From positions 1 through 5,996 of the forward strand of contig JAUWMY010000179.1 of assembly GCA_030612945.1 (NCBI GenBank): a stretch of DNA of 5,996 nucleotides. The letters run 5' to 3'. The translations under genes and the position numbers were made by a program. How positions within the stretch are numbered: position 1 is the first letter of the stretch; every line of letters starts with the position of its first letter. The notes under the pieces were generated by a model. The model was not told the DNA's origin and made no database searches. It saw nothing but the letters and a program-made list of their open reading frames with translations. This document shows, piece by piece, positions 1 through 5,996 of the stretch. The stretch comes from Desulfobacteraceae bacterium. Lineage in GTDB: Bacteria; Desulfobacterota; DSM-4660; Desulfatiglandales; Desulfatiglandaceae.

Positions 1-216
1 GATGCTGTTTATGAACCGGTAGATTATAAAGTCGCCAGATGGGTTGACTGCGATGATCCCAAAAAAATGGCTGAGTTTGAAAAGAAAAACAGCACCGGTA
101 TTGTTAGGGACTCTGAGGGCACACTGGCATTTCTGACAACCAGTGAATGGAACCTCGGTTTCTATATGGAGCAGTGGCCTGATATCAGCTTCTACAAAAC
201 CCGTGAAATCGCCTGA
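1..216 (+). CDS. C-terminal fragment of an unrecognised protein
   Basis: An open frame runs from the first base of the window to a TGA at 214-216, giving the last 71 residues of a protein whose start lies outside. The fragment is hydrophilic and has several aromatic residues, including three tryptophans at fragment positions 14, 53 and 62, and a sequence reading EWNLGFYMEQWPDISFYKTR near its end. It has no membrane segment and no cysteine cluster. I do not recognise the family and assign no function. That it is a real gene is supported by the uninterrupted frame, plausible codon use, and a strong ribosome binding site for the next gene placed just 14 bases after its stop. It is probably the first visible member of the + strand operon. 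Confidence 0.65.
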   Translation, partial: DAVYEPVDYKVARWVDCDDPKKMAEFEKKNSTGIVRDSEGTLAFLTTSEWNLGFYMEQWPDISFYKTREIA

Positions 217-230
217 TCTAAAAAATAAAA

Positions 231-236
231 AGGAGG
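231..236 (+). promoter_or_regulatory. Shine-Dalgarno site of the cyclophilin gene
   Basis: AGGAGG is a perfect core Shine-Dalgarno sequence, 8 bases upstream of the ATG at 245. It fixes the start of the cyclophilin gene. The nearby ATG at 238-240 is in another frame and too close to the site to be used. It is the strongest ribosome binding site in the + strand gene set, suggesting the cyclophilin is well translated compared with its downstream neighbours. Confidence 0.8.
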
Positions 237-244
237 AATGACCA

Positions 245-730
245 ATGACTGAGAAGCAGTGGGATAACCCACCAGCAATGCAAATTGATCCGCAGAAACC
301 CTATCGGGTAACGATGGAAACCAACAGGGGCGACATGGAGCTGGAACTCTATCCGGAATATGCGCCCAAAACAGTCAACAACTTTGTTTTTCTGGCCCAG
401 GAGGGTTTCTATGATGGGTTGGTTTTCCATCGGGTGATAAACGACTTTATGATCCAGGGAGGGGACCCTACAGGTACAGGGAGTGGGGGACCTGGCTACA
501 AGTTTGAGGATGAAGTTGCGGAGAATCCGCTGAGGCACGAGACAGCAGTTATCTCCATGGCGAACGCAGGGCCGAACACGAACGGGAGCCAGTTTTTCAT
601 CACTCATTCCCCACAACCGCACTTGGATGGTATGCACACCGTATTCGGCAAAGTGGTCGAAGGGCAAGAGATTGTAAACACCATTCAGCAGGGAGATAGG
701 ATGGTGAAGGTAATGGTGAGTGACGATTAA
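245..730 (+). CDS. Cyclophilin-type peptidyl-prolyl cis-trans isomerase
   Basis: This 161-residue protein catalyses cis-trans isomerisation of Xaa-Pro bonds and so assists protein folding. It has no signal peptide, so it should act in the cytoplasm. One cyclophilin domain fills residues 20-160. The hallmark segment FHRVINDFMIQGGDP (61-75) supplies the catalytic arginine R63, F68 and Q71. SMANAGPNTNGSQFFIT (104-120) supplies N107, Q116 and F118, and LDGMHTVFG (127-135) supplies H131. The position matching human CypA Trp121 is histidine (H126), as in many small bacterial cyclophilins, and this generally goes with weak cyclosporin binding. The first 20 residues, including a PPAMQID motif, form a short extension also seen in some other bacterial homologues. 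It lies 28 bases after the upstream gene and 21 before the next, so it is probably in their operon. A ppi-type name is reasonable, but I cannot tell which paralogue this is. Confidence 0.95.
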   Translation: MTEKQWDNPPAMQIDPQKPYRVTMETNRGDMELELYPEYAPKTVNNFVFLAQEGFYDGLVFHRVINDFMIQGGDPTGTGSGGPGYKFEDEVAENPLRHETAVISMANAGPNTNGSQFFITHSPQPHLDGMHTVFGKVVEGQEIVNTIQQGDRMVKVMVSDD

Positions 731-751
731 ACAAGCAAAAGAGACTGAGTT

Positions 752-1822
752 ATGAAAATAGCATTGATTGGTCTGCCCAACTCGGGGAAAACCACAATTT
801 TTAACGCCTTGACGAAACAGGAGGCCCCGGTTACCGCCTACACAAACGCCAAAGCCGAACCGAATCTGGCGGTGGTGGAAGTAGCCGATGACCGGATCAG
901 CCGCCTTTCTGAAATGTACCGGCCCAAAAAAACGATCTTTACCACCATCGAGTTTATTGATTTTGTCGGCGTAACGGAAGGGTCGGCCAAAGATGGTCTC
1001 TTTTCCGGTCCAGGCATGGAATTGATAAAAAATGCTGACGCTTTAGCCCTTGTGGCTCGAAATTTTTCAAAAGAACCGGAGTCCTCCCCGACACCGATAA
1101 ATGATATCGAAAAGATCATTGACGAGTTATTGATCTCCGACCTGATCATTGCGGAAAACAGACTGGAGCGGATCGAACATGCCTACATGCGGGGGAAAAA
1201 AACAAATGCCCTGCAGATAGAAAAAAAGGTGCTGCGGAGAATCGTCGATCATGTAAGCGAGAATCGGGCCATTAGCGACCTTGAGCTGGATAGAGAGCAG
1301 GAAAAGATAGTGCGAGGATTTCAATTTTTCACGCATAAACCGATGATGGTCATCTTGAACTCGGACGAATACGGCTTTGGTAAAAACAGTGACCTTTTAA
1401 GCGAGATTGAAAAGAAACACCGGGTTATTGAATTCGCCGGGGAATTTGAGATGGAATTGTCCGGCCTGAATGATCCGGAAGAAGAGAATCTTTTCATGGC
1501 CGATATGGGCATTGAGGAATCGGCCCGGGATCGTTTGACCCGGCTGGCTTACGGGCTTGTGGGATATATCAGCTTTTTTACCGTTGGGTCTGATGAGGTG
1601 CGAGCCTGGAACATTCATGAGGGGAATACGGCGCTTGAGGCGGCTGGCGCCATTCACTCGGACCTGGCCCGCGGATTCATCCGCGCGGAATGCTTCACAT
1701 ATGATGATTTAGTGACGTATGGATCCGAAAAGGCGGTTCGTGAAAAGGGCCGGTTCCGACTGGAGGGGAAAAACTACCTGGTCCAGGATGGCAATATTCT
1801 GAGTATCCGGTTCAATGTTTGA
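752..1822 (+). CDS. Divergent YchF-like (DUF933/TGS) P-loop NTPase
   Basis: This 356-residue protein is close to the length of E. coli YchF (363). YchF is a ribosome-associated TRAFAC NTPase that prefers ATP. The P-loop GLPNSGKT is at 7-14, the Walker B/G3 motif DFVG at 70-73 is followed by hydrophobic V74, and the G4 position reads NSDE (203-206). That is the NxxE form which in YchF replaces GTP-specific NKxD, so ATP use is likely. A charged, probably coiled-coil helical insertion covers about 120-190. The C-terminal TGS domain (about 272-356) is well conserved, with FFTVGSDEVRAW, the GFIRAE stretch and a final FNV. It departs from canonical YchF in switch I, where the usual FPF-T-T-type motif is replaced by YTNAKA before EPN (positions 30-38), and in the loop after G3, where GEGLG is missing. 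It is therefore probably a paralogous DUF933 subfamily, and its biochemical role is unproven. The ribosome binding site is weak (AAGAGA at 739-744). Confidence 0.88.
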   Translation: MKIALIGLPNSGKTTIFNALTKQEAPVTAYTNAKAEPNLAVVEVADDRISRLSEMYRPKKTIFTTIEFIDFVGVTEGSAKDGLFSGPGMELIKNADALALVARNFSKEPESSPTPINDIEKIIDELLISDLIIAENRLERIEHAYMRGKKTNALQIEKKVLRRIVDHVSENRAISDLELDREQEKIVRGFQFFTHKPMMVILNSDEYGFGKNSDLLSEIEKKHRVIEFAGEFEMELSGLNDPEEENLFMADMGIEESARDRLTRLAYGLVGYISFFTVGSDEVRAWNIHEGNTALEAAGAIHSDLARGFIRAECFTYDDLVTYGSEKAVREKGRFRLEGKNYLVQDGNILSIRFNV

Positions 1823-1838
1823 CACTCTGGAAACAAAT

Positions 1839-4100
1839 ATGAACGAGAAACATTTAAGTAAAATAGCACATGAACTGAATATCGCAGTCCGACAGGTAAA
1901 GGCCGCGGCACGGCTACTCAAAGAGGGTGGCACGGTCCCCTTCATAGCCCGTTACAGGAAAGAGGTTACCGCTTCTCTGAACGAAGTAGCCATAACCGCG
2001 ATCCGTGATAAAATGGCTCAGATGGAGACTCTGGACAACCGGAGAGAAAGCATATTGAAATCACTCATGGAGCGGGAGCTGCTCACTGACGATCTGAAGG
2101 AAAAGATTGTTTCCGCTGAGACCATGACCACCCTTGAGGATATTTACCTCCCGTACAGACCGAAACGCCGTACCCGGGCCACAGCAGCTAAGGAAAAGGG
2201 GCTTGAATCGTTAGCGAAACTCATATTCGATCAACAGGATAAAACTGATCCGGCAAAAGAAGCGGCAGCCTATATTGACCCTGAAAAGGGAGTTGAAACA
2301 GCAGAAGATGCACTTGCCGGCAGCCGGGACATAATAGCCGAGTGGGTAAACGAAGATCAGGTGGCCCGTGAAAGAATGCGGACGCTTTATGCACAGAAAG
2401 GGATCTTCCGCTCCAGGGTAATTCCGGACAAGGAGGCGGCAGGGGCCAAGTTCAGGGATTATTTCGACTGGGAAGAGCCGGTGCCAAAAGCACCATCGCA
2501 CAGGGTTCTTGCAATGCGCCGGGGAGAGAAAGAGGGGTTTATAGACCTGCGAATAAGCCCGCCTCAGGATGAAGCACTGGCACTGCTGGAGGCCATGTTT
2601 GTTAAAGGGGAAAATGCAGCTTCTCAGGAAGTTAAGGAAGCAGTTCACGATGGATACAGGAGGCTTTTGTCTGTTTCAATGGAAACAGACGTCAGGCTTG
2701 AGACCAAAAAACGGGCTGATAGAGAAGCGATTAAGGTATTTACGGATAATCTCAGGGAACTCCTCCTCGCACCGCCCCTCGGTCAAAAAAGTGTTACGGC
2801 CATAGATCCGGGGATTCGTACGGGCTGTAAGATTGCGTGTCTCGATCCCCAGGGTAAACTGCTCCAAACAGATACTATCTATCTTTTTAAGTCGGAAAAC
2901 GCTAAATTATCCTCTGCAAAAACCGTGAAGGAATTAGTGGACACATACAAAGTGGAGGCGATAGCAATAGGGAACGGCACTGCCGGGAGGGAAACCGAAG
3001 CATTTATTAATACACTTCCTTTTGCGGACAGCATTCCGGTGGTAATGGTCAATGAGAGCGGTGCGTCTGTCTATTCCGCCTCTGAAGCGGCAAGGGAAGA
3101 GTTTCCCGATCTGGACCTGACTTTTAGAGGGGCAGTATCCATTGGAAGGCGCCTCATGGATCCTTTGGCTGAGTTGGTAAAAATCGATCCAAAATCTATT
3201 GGCGTAGGACAGTATCAGCACGACGTGAACCCGCTGGCCCTCAAAAGAAGCTTGGATGATGTGGTCATGAGTTGCGTCAATGCTGTGGGGGTGGATATCA
3301 ACACAGCGAGCCAACAGCTTCTCACCTATGTCTCAGGTCTTGGGCCACAGTTGGCCAAAAACATAGTAACCTACCGTGATGAGCACGGGGCTCTCTCCTC
3401 CAGGGAAGAACTTAAAAAGGTGTCGCGTCTTGGCCCGAAGGCCTTTGAGCAGGCAGCCGGTTTTCTCCGAATTAGAAATGGGGATAACCCCCTTGATGTT
3501 AGTGCGGTCCATCCTGAATCTTACGGCATTGTGGAGACCATGGCCAGGGATCTTGGCTTAGGGGTAACTGATCTGCTTGAAAATGATATGCTCAGGGAAA
3601 AGATCGACCCGAATAGATATGTGACAGACACGGTGGGAATACCCACACTTACCGATATTCTTGCCGAACTTGCCAAACCCGGTCGCGATCCCCGAAAGCA
3701 GTTCGAAAGTTTCAAATTCAAAGAGGGAATTGAGAAGATTGAACATGTCCAGCCTGGCATGAGCCTGCCCGGCGTGGTCACGAATGTAACCGCCTTTGGT
3801 GCTTTTGTTGACATAGGTGTTCATCAGGATGGGTTGGTACATATTAGCCAAATGGCGAACCGGTTTATTAAGGATCCCAACGAGGTGGTCAAGGTCCATC
3901 AGCATATAACGGTCAAGGTGCTGGACGTAGATCTGGAAAGAAAACGAATCTCCCTTTCCATGAAACAGGACGCCGTTCAGGAACCGGAAAAAACAAGGAA
4001 GGCACCAAAAAAGCCTGCAAAGAGGCCCAAGGCAAAAAGACCGCAAAAGAGTGAACCCGGTCCATTTAACAATCCCTTCACCAAGACGTTTAATAATTAG
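1839..4100 (+). CDS. tex: Tex family transcription accessory / RNA-binding protein
   Basis: Tex (YhgF family) is a cytoplasmic nucleic-acid-binding protein linked to transcription and RNA metabolism. Numbered from the ATG at 1839 (753 residues), the conserved N-terminal helical region contains EGGTVPFIARYRKEVTASL (29-47) and LEDIYLPYRPKRRTRA (99-114). A YqgF/RNase H-like domain starts with AIDPGIRTGCK (321-331) and continues through IGNGTAGRETE (377-387) and VNESGASVYSASE (404-416). Tandem helix-hairpin-helix segments cover about 482-552, with PLALKRSLD just before them. An S1 domain (about 637-710) carries GVVTNVTAFGAFVDIGVHQD. The tail (711-753) is rich in Lys, Arg and Pro. An in-frame ATG at 1815 would add 8 residues and overlap the upstream gene by 8 bases. 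I prefer 1839 because homologues begin at about this point and a GGA lies 7 bases upstream; 1815 has no visible Shine-Dalgarno. It is full length with no damage. Confidence 0.95.
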   Translation: MNEKHLSKIAHELNIAVRQVKAAARLLKEGGTVPFIARYRKEVTASLNEVAITAIRDKMAQMETLDNRRESILKSLMERELLTDDLKEKIVSAETMTTLEDIYLPYRPKRRTRATAAKEKGLESLAKLIFDQQDKTDPAKEAAAYIDPEKGVETAEDALAGSRDIIAEWVNEDQVARERMRTLYAQKGIFRSRVIPDKEAAGAKFRDYFDWEEPVPKAPSHRVLAMRRGEKEGFIDLRISPPQDEALALLEAMFVKGENAASQEVKEAVHDGYRRLLSVSMETDVRLETKKRADREAIKVFTDNLRELLLAPPLGQKSVTAIDPGIRTGCKIACLDPQGKLLQTDTIYLFKSENAKLSSAKTVKELVDTYKVEAIAIGNGTAGRETEAFINTLPFADSIPVVMVNESGASVYSASEAAREEFPDLDLTFRGAVSIGRRLMDPLAELVKIDPKSIGVGQYQHDVNPLALKRSLDDVVMSCVNAVGVDINTASQQLLTYVSGLGPQLAKNIVTYRDEHGALSSREELKKVSRLGPKAFEQAAGFLRIRNGDNPLDVSAVHPESYGIVETMARDLGLGVTDLLENDMLREKIDPNRYVTDTVGIPTLTDILAELAKPGRDPRKQFESFKFKEGIEKIEHVQPGMSLPGVVTNVTAFGAFVDIGVHQDGLVHISQMANRFIKDPNEVVKVHQHITVKVLDVDLERKRISLSMKQDAVQEPEKTRKAPKKPAKRPKAKRPQKSEPGPFNNPFTKTFNN

Positions 4101-4124
4101 ATAATCTGTTCAACATCGATTCTT

Positions 4125-5267
4125 CTATTCGATGATCTCTTTCTCAAAAAGGCTCTCGCCTTCTTCCTTTGAATATCTGAGTTCCGTGAGAATCTCCCGT
4201 GTACTGGAACCCTTCGGACCACCGGCTTTTACGGCCCTTCCCGGTGTCCTGGAAAGCCTGGGAGCGGGGGCAGGCTGAGGCACTCCATCGATGGTAATGA
4301 GCAGTTCCCGTTCCCGGTTATGTGGATGCTCCCCCACCTCGTTTAATTCAAGGACAGGGGCTACACAGGCGTCTTTGCCTTCAAAGATGGCAGTCCATTC
4401 ATCCCGCGTCCTGGTTTTGAACCGCTCGGCGAAACGGATCGTCATTTCCGACCACCGCTTCATATCATTTTGTTGCGGGAGCGAGGTTGGATCAAGGCCA
4501 AGTCCTTTAAGGAACTCGTCATAAAATCTCCCCTCAATGGCGCCTACTGCCATATGCTTACCATCGGCCGTTTCATAGGTCTGGTAGTAAGGAGCGCCGC
4601 CATCCAGCATATTGGAACCTATATCAAGGGTCATGAGGTGATTTGCAAGGAGGCCGTAGAAAAGGGTTGACAGATTCGCTGCACCGTCCACCATGGCTGT
4701 ATCCACAACCTGTCCCTTGCCGGAGTTGTTCCTCTCGATCAACGCAAGCAAAATACCCATTGCGCAAAGCATGCCGCCACCCGCAAAATCGCCCAGGATG
4801 TTACACGGTGGAAGGGGGTTTTCCCCCTTTCTTCTGAATAGGGACAGGGCACCGGAGAGGGCAATATAATTGATATCATGTCCTGCCATACTTGAATAAG
4901 GGCCGCTCTGGCCCCATCCTGTCAGGCGAGCATAAATCAGCTTAGGGTTTAAATTCAATGCGTCATCCGGTCCGAGTTTCAACGCCTCCATAACTCCGGG
5001 GCGGTAGGGCTCCAGCAGCACATCGGAACTACTGATCATTTTCCTTACGATCCCAATGCCCTGGTCAGTTTTCAGGTTAACGCGAATGGATCGCTTCCCA
5101 CGATCAAAGGGATTTTTGCCCATGATGTTGGGAATCTCCGGTGCGCCCTTTGACAGGCGATCAACGATCACTATATCAGCCCCAAAGTCAGACAAAAGCA
5201 TCCCACAGTAGGGAGATGGCGCCAGACCTGCCATTTCAATCACCTTTATTCCTTCCAGTGGTCGCAT
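4125..5267 (-). CDS. Alpha-methylacyl-CoA racemase-like CaiB/BaiF family enzyme
   Basis: This 380-residue protein belongs to the class III CoA-transferase (CaiB/BaiF) fold. It most resembles alpha-methylacyl-CoA racemases (human AMACR, mycobacterial MCR), which epimerise 2-methyl-branched acyl-CoA esters by deprotonation and reprotonation at C2. The catalytic residues of MCR (His126, Asp156, Glu241) have clear counterparts here: H130 in AGHDINYIALSG, D160 in NILGDFAGGG, and E245 in AVGAIEGRFY. Other racemase signatures are GLAPSPYCGMLLSDFGAD (14-31), RGKRS (56-60), DVLLEPYRPGVME (82-94) and NMLDGGAPYYQTYETADG (219-236). The protein is soluble and cytoplasmic. It is transcribed towards tex and ends 24 bases from tex. 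A strong GGAGG precedes the start. Likely roles are degradation of branched fatty acids or of branched acyl-CoA intermediates in an anaerobe; the substrate cannot be read from the sequence. A true CoA-transferase activity is a less likely alternative. Confidence 0.92.
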   Translation of the reverse strand: MRPLEGIKVIEMAGLAPSPYCGMLLSDFGADIVIVDRLSKGAPEIPNIMGKNPFDRGKRSIRVNLKTDQGIGIVRKMISSSDVLLEPYRPGVMEALKLGPDDALNLNPKLIYARLTGWGQSGPYSSMAGHDINYIALSGALSLFRRKGENPLPPCNILGDFAGGGMLCAMGILLALIERNNSGKGQVVDTAMVDGAANLSTLFYGLLANHLMTLDIGSNMLDGGAPYYQTYETADGKHMAVGAIEGRFYDEFLKGLGLDPTSLPQQNDMKRWSEMTIRFAERFKTRTRDEWTAIFEGKDACVAPVLELNEVGEHPHNRERELLITIDGVPQPAPAPRLSRTPGRAVKAGGPKGSSTREILTELRYSKEEGESLFEKEIIE

Positions 5268-5272
5268 ATAAA

Positions 5273-5277
5273 CCTCC
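5273..5277 (-). promoter_or_regulatory. Shine-Dalgarno site of the racemase-like gene
   Basis: On the - strand this reads GGAGG, 5 bases before the ATG at 5267-5265. It supports that start codon, which also matches the usual N-terminus of the family (a short PLEGIKVIE lead into the first strand). Confidence 0.75.
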
Positions 5278-5363
5278 GTATTTTAAATTTTCCTATCTCT
5301 TATAACAGGGAAACGTCAAAGTAGAATGTGACCTGGCCAAATAGATGTATTTTCAAGACGGCT

Positions 5364-5411
5364 AAATCCGAAATACGAATATCGAAATACGAAACAATAT
5401 CAAAATTCGAA
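5364..5411 (+). repeat. Left outer arm of nested inverted repeat
   Basis: This 48-base arm begins AAATCCGAAA and ends CAAAATTCGAA. The reverse complement of 5724-5766 begins with the same ten bases and has the same eleven bases near its end, with a looser A-rich match between. The arm also contains an internal tandem 11-mer (see 5369-5393). Simple GAA/ATC-rich sequence makes some of the similarity cheap, but two exact matches in the same order and at similar spacing are hard to dismiss. Confidence 0.6.
5369..5393 (+). repeat. Direct repeat of CGAAATACGAA, two copies
   Basis: The 11-mer CGAAATACGAA occurs at 5369-5379 and again at 5383-5393, a 14-base period. A related GAATATC occurs at 5377-5383 and 5409-5415. 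The copies sit inside the left outer arm of the inverted-repeat structure and look like slippage-type or array-type duplication within it. Confidence 0.7.
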
Positions 5412-5446
5412 TATCAAATGGCCAACACATTTCGGGAGCTTATACA

Positions 5447-5478
5447 AAATTTACGTAACTTCTCGAAAAACTCGGGCG
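5447..5478 (+). repeat. Left inner arm of nested inverted repeat
   Basis: Compared with the reverse complement of 5678-5707, this arm matches at 25 of 30 aligned positions with one 2-base gap (the AC before GTAACTT). All five mismatches are transitions, the pattern expected of two diverged copies of one ancestral terminal repeat. It begins AAATTT and ends CTCGGGCG. Confidence 0.65.
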
Positions 5479-5677
5479 TTCAAAACCGGATAAAGGCCTT
5501 GAGCTAGTGATAATGGCTCTAAAACCTTTCGGAGTTTAGGCGTAAGCCTTTTATGAAATCCTTACGGCCCGCCCTGGCGCGGCATCCCGGGACGCAGCTA
5601 TTATCGCTGCAATATTTACAAAGCTGAAGTGATAGAACATATGCATTGCGAATCAGGTCTGGGCCAGGGATAAACTC

Positions 5678-5707
5678 CACCCGAACTTTTTGAAAAGTTA
5701 CAAATTT
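5678..5707 (-). repeat. Right inner arm of nested inverted repeat
   Basis: This is the inverted partner of 5447-5478, about 200 bases away. It also holds its own short palindrome: AACTTTT (5684-5690) and AAAAGTT (5693-5699) separated by two bases. The left arm retains this only imperfectly. Confidence 0.65.
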
Positions 5708-5723
5708 ACAGGATATTGACATG

Positions 5724-5766
5724 TTTCGAATTTTGGATTTATGTTATTTGTATTTGTTTCGGATTT
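5724..5766 (-). repeat. Right outer arm of nested inverted repeat
   Basis: Read on the - strand it starts AAATCCGAAA and contains CAAAATTCGAA near its end, mirroring the left outer arm at 5364-5411. The central part is about five bases shorter and only loosely similar. With its partner it brackets a segment of about 400 bp. Confidence 0.6.
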
Positions 5767-5898
5767 CCATAAAATTAAATAGACAAATAAACTCTATTTT
5801 TTCAACATTTTATCTCTTTTAATGACTTAGTCTGCTCTTATATCCGGATGGTTTTCACTGAATACAGGGAATAATCAAAGACGTTGTCAGGGAGATCT

Positions 5899-5918
5899 CT
5901 TTTTTGCGACTTTTTTGC
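5899..5918 (+). promoter_or_regulatory. Phased T-tracts, possible UP element
   Basis: CTTTTTTGC occurs at 5899-5907 and again at 5910-5918, an 11-base period close to one helical turn. Taking a start site near 5960, the two T-tracts fall at about -60 to -55 and -49 to -44, where UP-element contacts for the RNA polymerase alpha subunit are expected. A protein binding site is the alternative reading. Confidence 0.45.
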
Positions 5919-5924
5919 AAATCA

Positions 5925-5953
5925 TTGACCTGCAGTTTATATTTTACTATAAT
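5925..5953 (+). promoter_or_regulatory. Strong sigma-70 type promoter reading out of the window
   Basis: A -35 box TTGACC (5925-5930; five of six consensus bases) and a perfect -10 box TATAAT (5948-5953) are separated by 17 bases. The predicted start is near 5960. It reads rightwards, away from every gene in the window, so it must serve something beyond position 5996. Confidence 0.65.
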
Positions 5954-5959
5954 ATTATA

Positions 5960-5987
5960 TTGACATTAATTGGAAACCTCTTATTAA
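5960..5987 (+). promoter_or_regulatory. Possible second, weaker promoter
   Basis: A perfect TTGACA (5960-5965) is followed after 16 bases by TATTAA (5982-5987), which matches the -10 consensus at four of six positions. It overlaps the predicted start site of the promoter at 5925-5953. AT-rich DNA produces such matches readily, so this is a weak call. Confidence 0.25.
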
Positions 5988-5996
5988 TAAAGTTAT

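Larger units (their letters stand above)
5364..5766. mobile_element. Putative MITE-like nested inverted-repeat element
   Basis: Two pairs of inverted repeats share one centre: outer arms at 5364-5411 and 5724-5766, inner arms at 5447-5478 and 5678-5707. The roughly 200-base core between the inner arms carries small hairpins, for example AGGC-GTAA-GCCT near 5538-5549 and GCAGC/GCTGC at 5594-5598 and 5606-5610, but no credible protein. No transposase is present and I could not find a clean target-site duplication. A non-autonomous transposable element, a dispersed intergenic repeat, or a structured RNA locus would all fit. Multi-copy status in the genome is unknown. Confidence 0.4.
5268..5996. 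other. Non-coding, AT-rich, repeat-bearing intergenic stretch
   Basis: No convincing gene is visible on either strand in these roughly 730 bases. The part nearest the racemase-like gene (5268-5363) should hold that gene's 5' leader and promoter, but no good sigma-70 pair stands out. Positions 5364-5766 form a nested inverted-repeat structure whose interior is more GC-rich than its ends (for example around 5567-5598). From 5767 to about 5890 I see only AT-rich sequence without structure. From 5899 to the edge there is a strong promoter-like region reading right, probably serving a gene just outside the window. Confidence 0.7.

Noticed and set aside
218..667. A 149-codon open frame opposite the cyclophilin gene
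   Set aside because: It lies antisense to a gene with unmistakable cyclophilin motifs and has no recognisable features of its own. The same applies to the other antisense frames inside the YchF-like, tex and racemase-like genes.
4114..4134. Hairpin between tex and the racemase-like gene as a bidirectional terminator
   Set aside because: CATCGA and TCGATG form only a 6-bp stem with a 9-base loop, and neither strand has a clean T-run after it. It also overlaps the end of the racemase-like gene.
5299..5319. Promoter for the racemase-like gene on the - strand (TTGACG and TATAAG)
   Set aside because: The two boxes are only about 9 bases apart, too close for a sigma-70 pair, and no other good -10 sits at the right distance from TTGACG.
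5364..5415. CRISPR-like array from the repeated GAAATACGAA and GAATATC units
   Set aside because: The units are 7-11 bases with 14-base spacing and only two or so copies, far from CRISPR repeat and spacer lengths, and no cas gene is present.
5519..5722. A 67-codon open frame on the - strand inside the repeat structure
   Set aside because: It lies across the inverted-repeat core, has no Shine-Dalgarno before its start, and the product has no recognisable domain or protein-like pattern. It is most likely a chance frame.
5892..5905. GAGATCTC followed by a T-run as an intrinsic terminator
   Set aside because: The palindrome has no room for a loop, so the RNA stem would be two or three pairs. 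The T-run fits better as part of the phased tracts upstream of the promoter.

Overview
The window looks like ordinary bacterial chromosome. A set of co-directional housekeeping genes on the + strand meets a convergent acyl-CoA metabolism gene on the - strand. About 730 bases of AT-rich, repeat-bearing non-coding DNA follow to the right edge. The mix of genes (a divergent YchF-like P-loop protein, Tex, and an AMACR-type CaiB/BaiF enzyme) fits an anaerobic Desulfobacterota-like (former deltaproteobacterial) organism. That placement is inferred from general resemblance only; no marker gene in the window proves it.

Layout: positions 1-216 hold the last 71 codons of an unrecognised protein. It is followed by a cyclophilin-type peptidyl-prolyl isomerase (245-730), a YchF/DUF933-type nucleotide-binding protein (752-1822), and the transcription accessory protein Tex (about 1839-4100). 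All four read + with gaps of 16-28 bases and no visible terminator between them, so they are probably one transcript. The theme is protein folding, ribosome-linked nucleotide hydrolysis and RNA/transcription maintenance. On the - strand, 4125-5267 encodes an alpha-methylacyl-CoA racemase-like protein with all expected catalytic residues. It ends 24 bases from the end of tex.

No gene is supported from 5268 to 5996. This stretch contains a nested inverted-repeat structure of about 400 bp (outer arms 5364-5411 and 5724-5766, inner arms 5447-5478 and 5678-5707) that resembles a non-autonomous, MITE-like or other dispersed intergenic repeat. Near the right edge is a near-consensus sigma-70 promoter (-35 at 5925, -10 at 5948, 17-bp spacer) preceded by two T-tracts one helical turn apart. 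It fires out of the window to the right.

I found no convincing new multi-gene system. The items most worth checking are the nested repeat element, the unusual YchF-like protein, and the outward promoter with its phased T-tracts.
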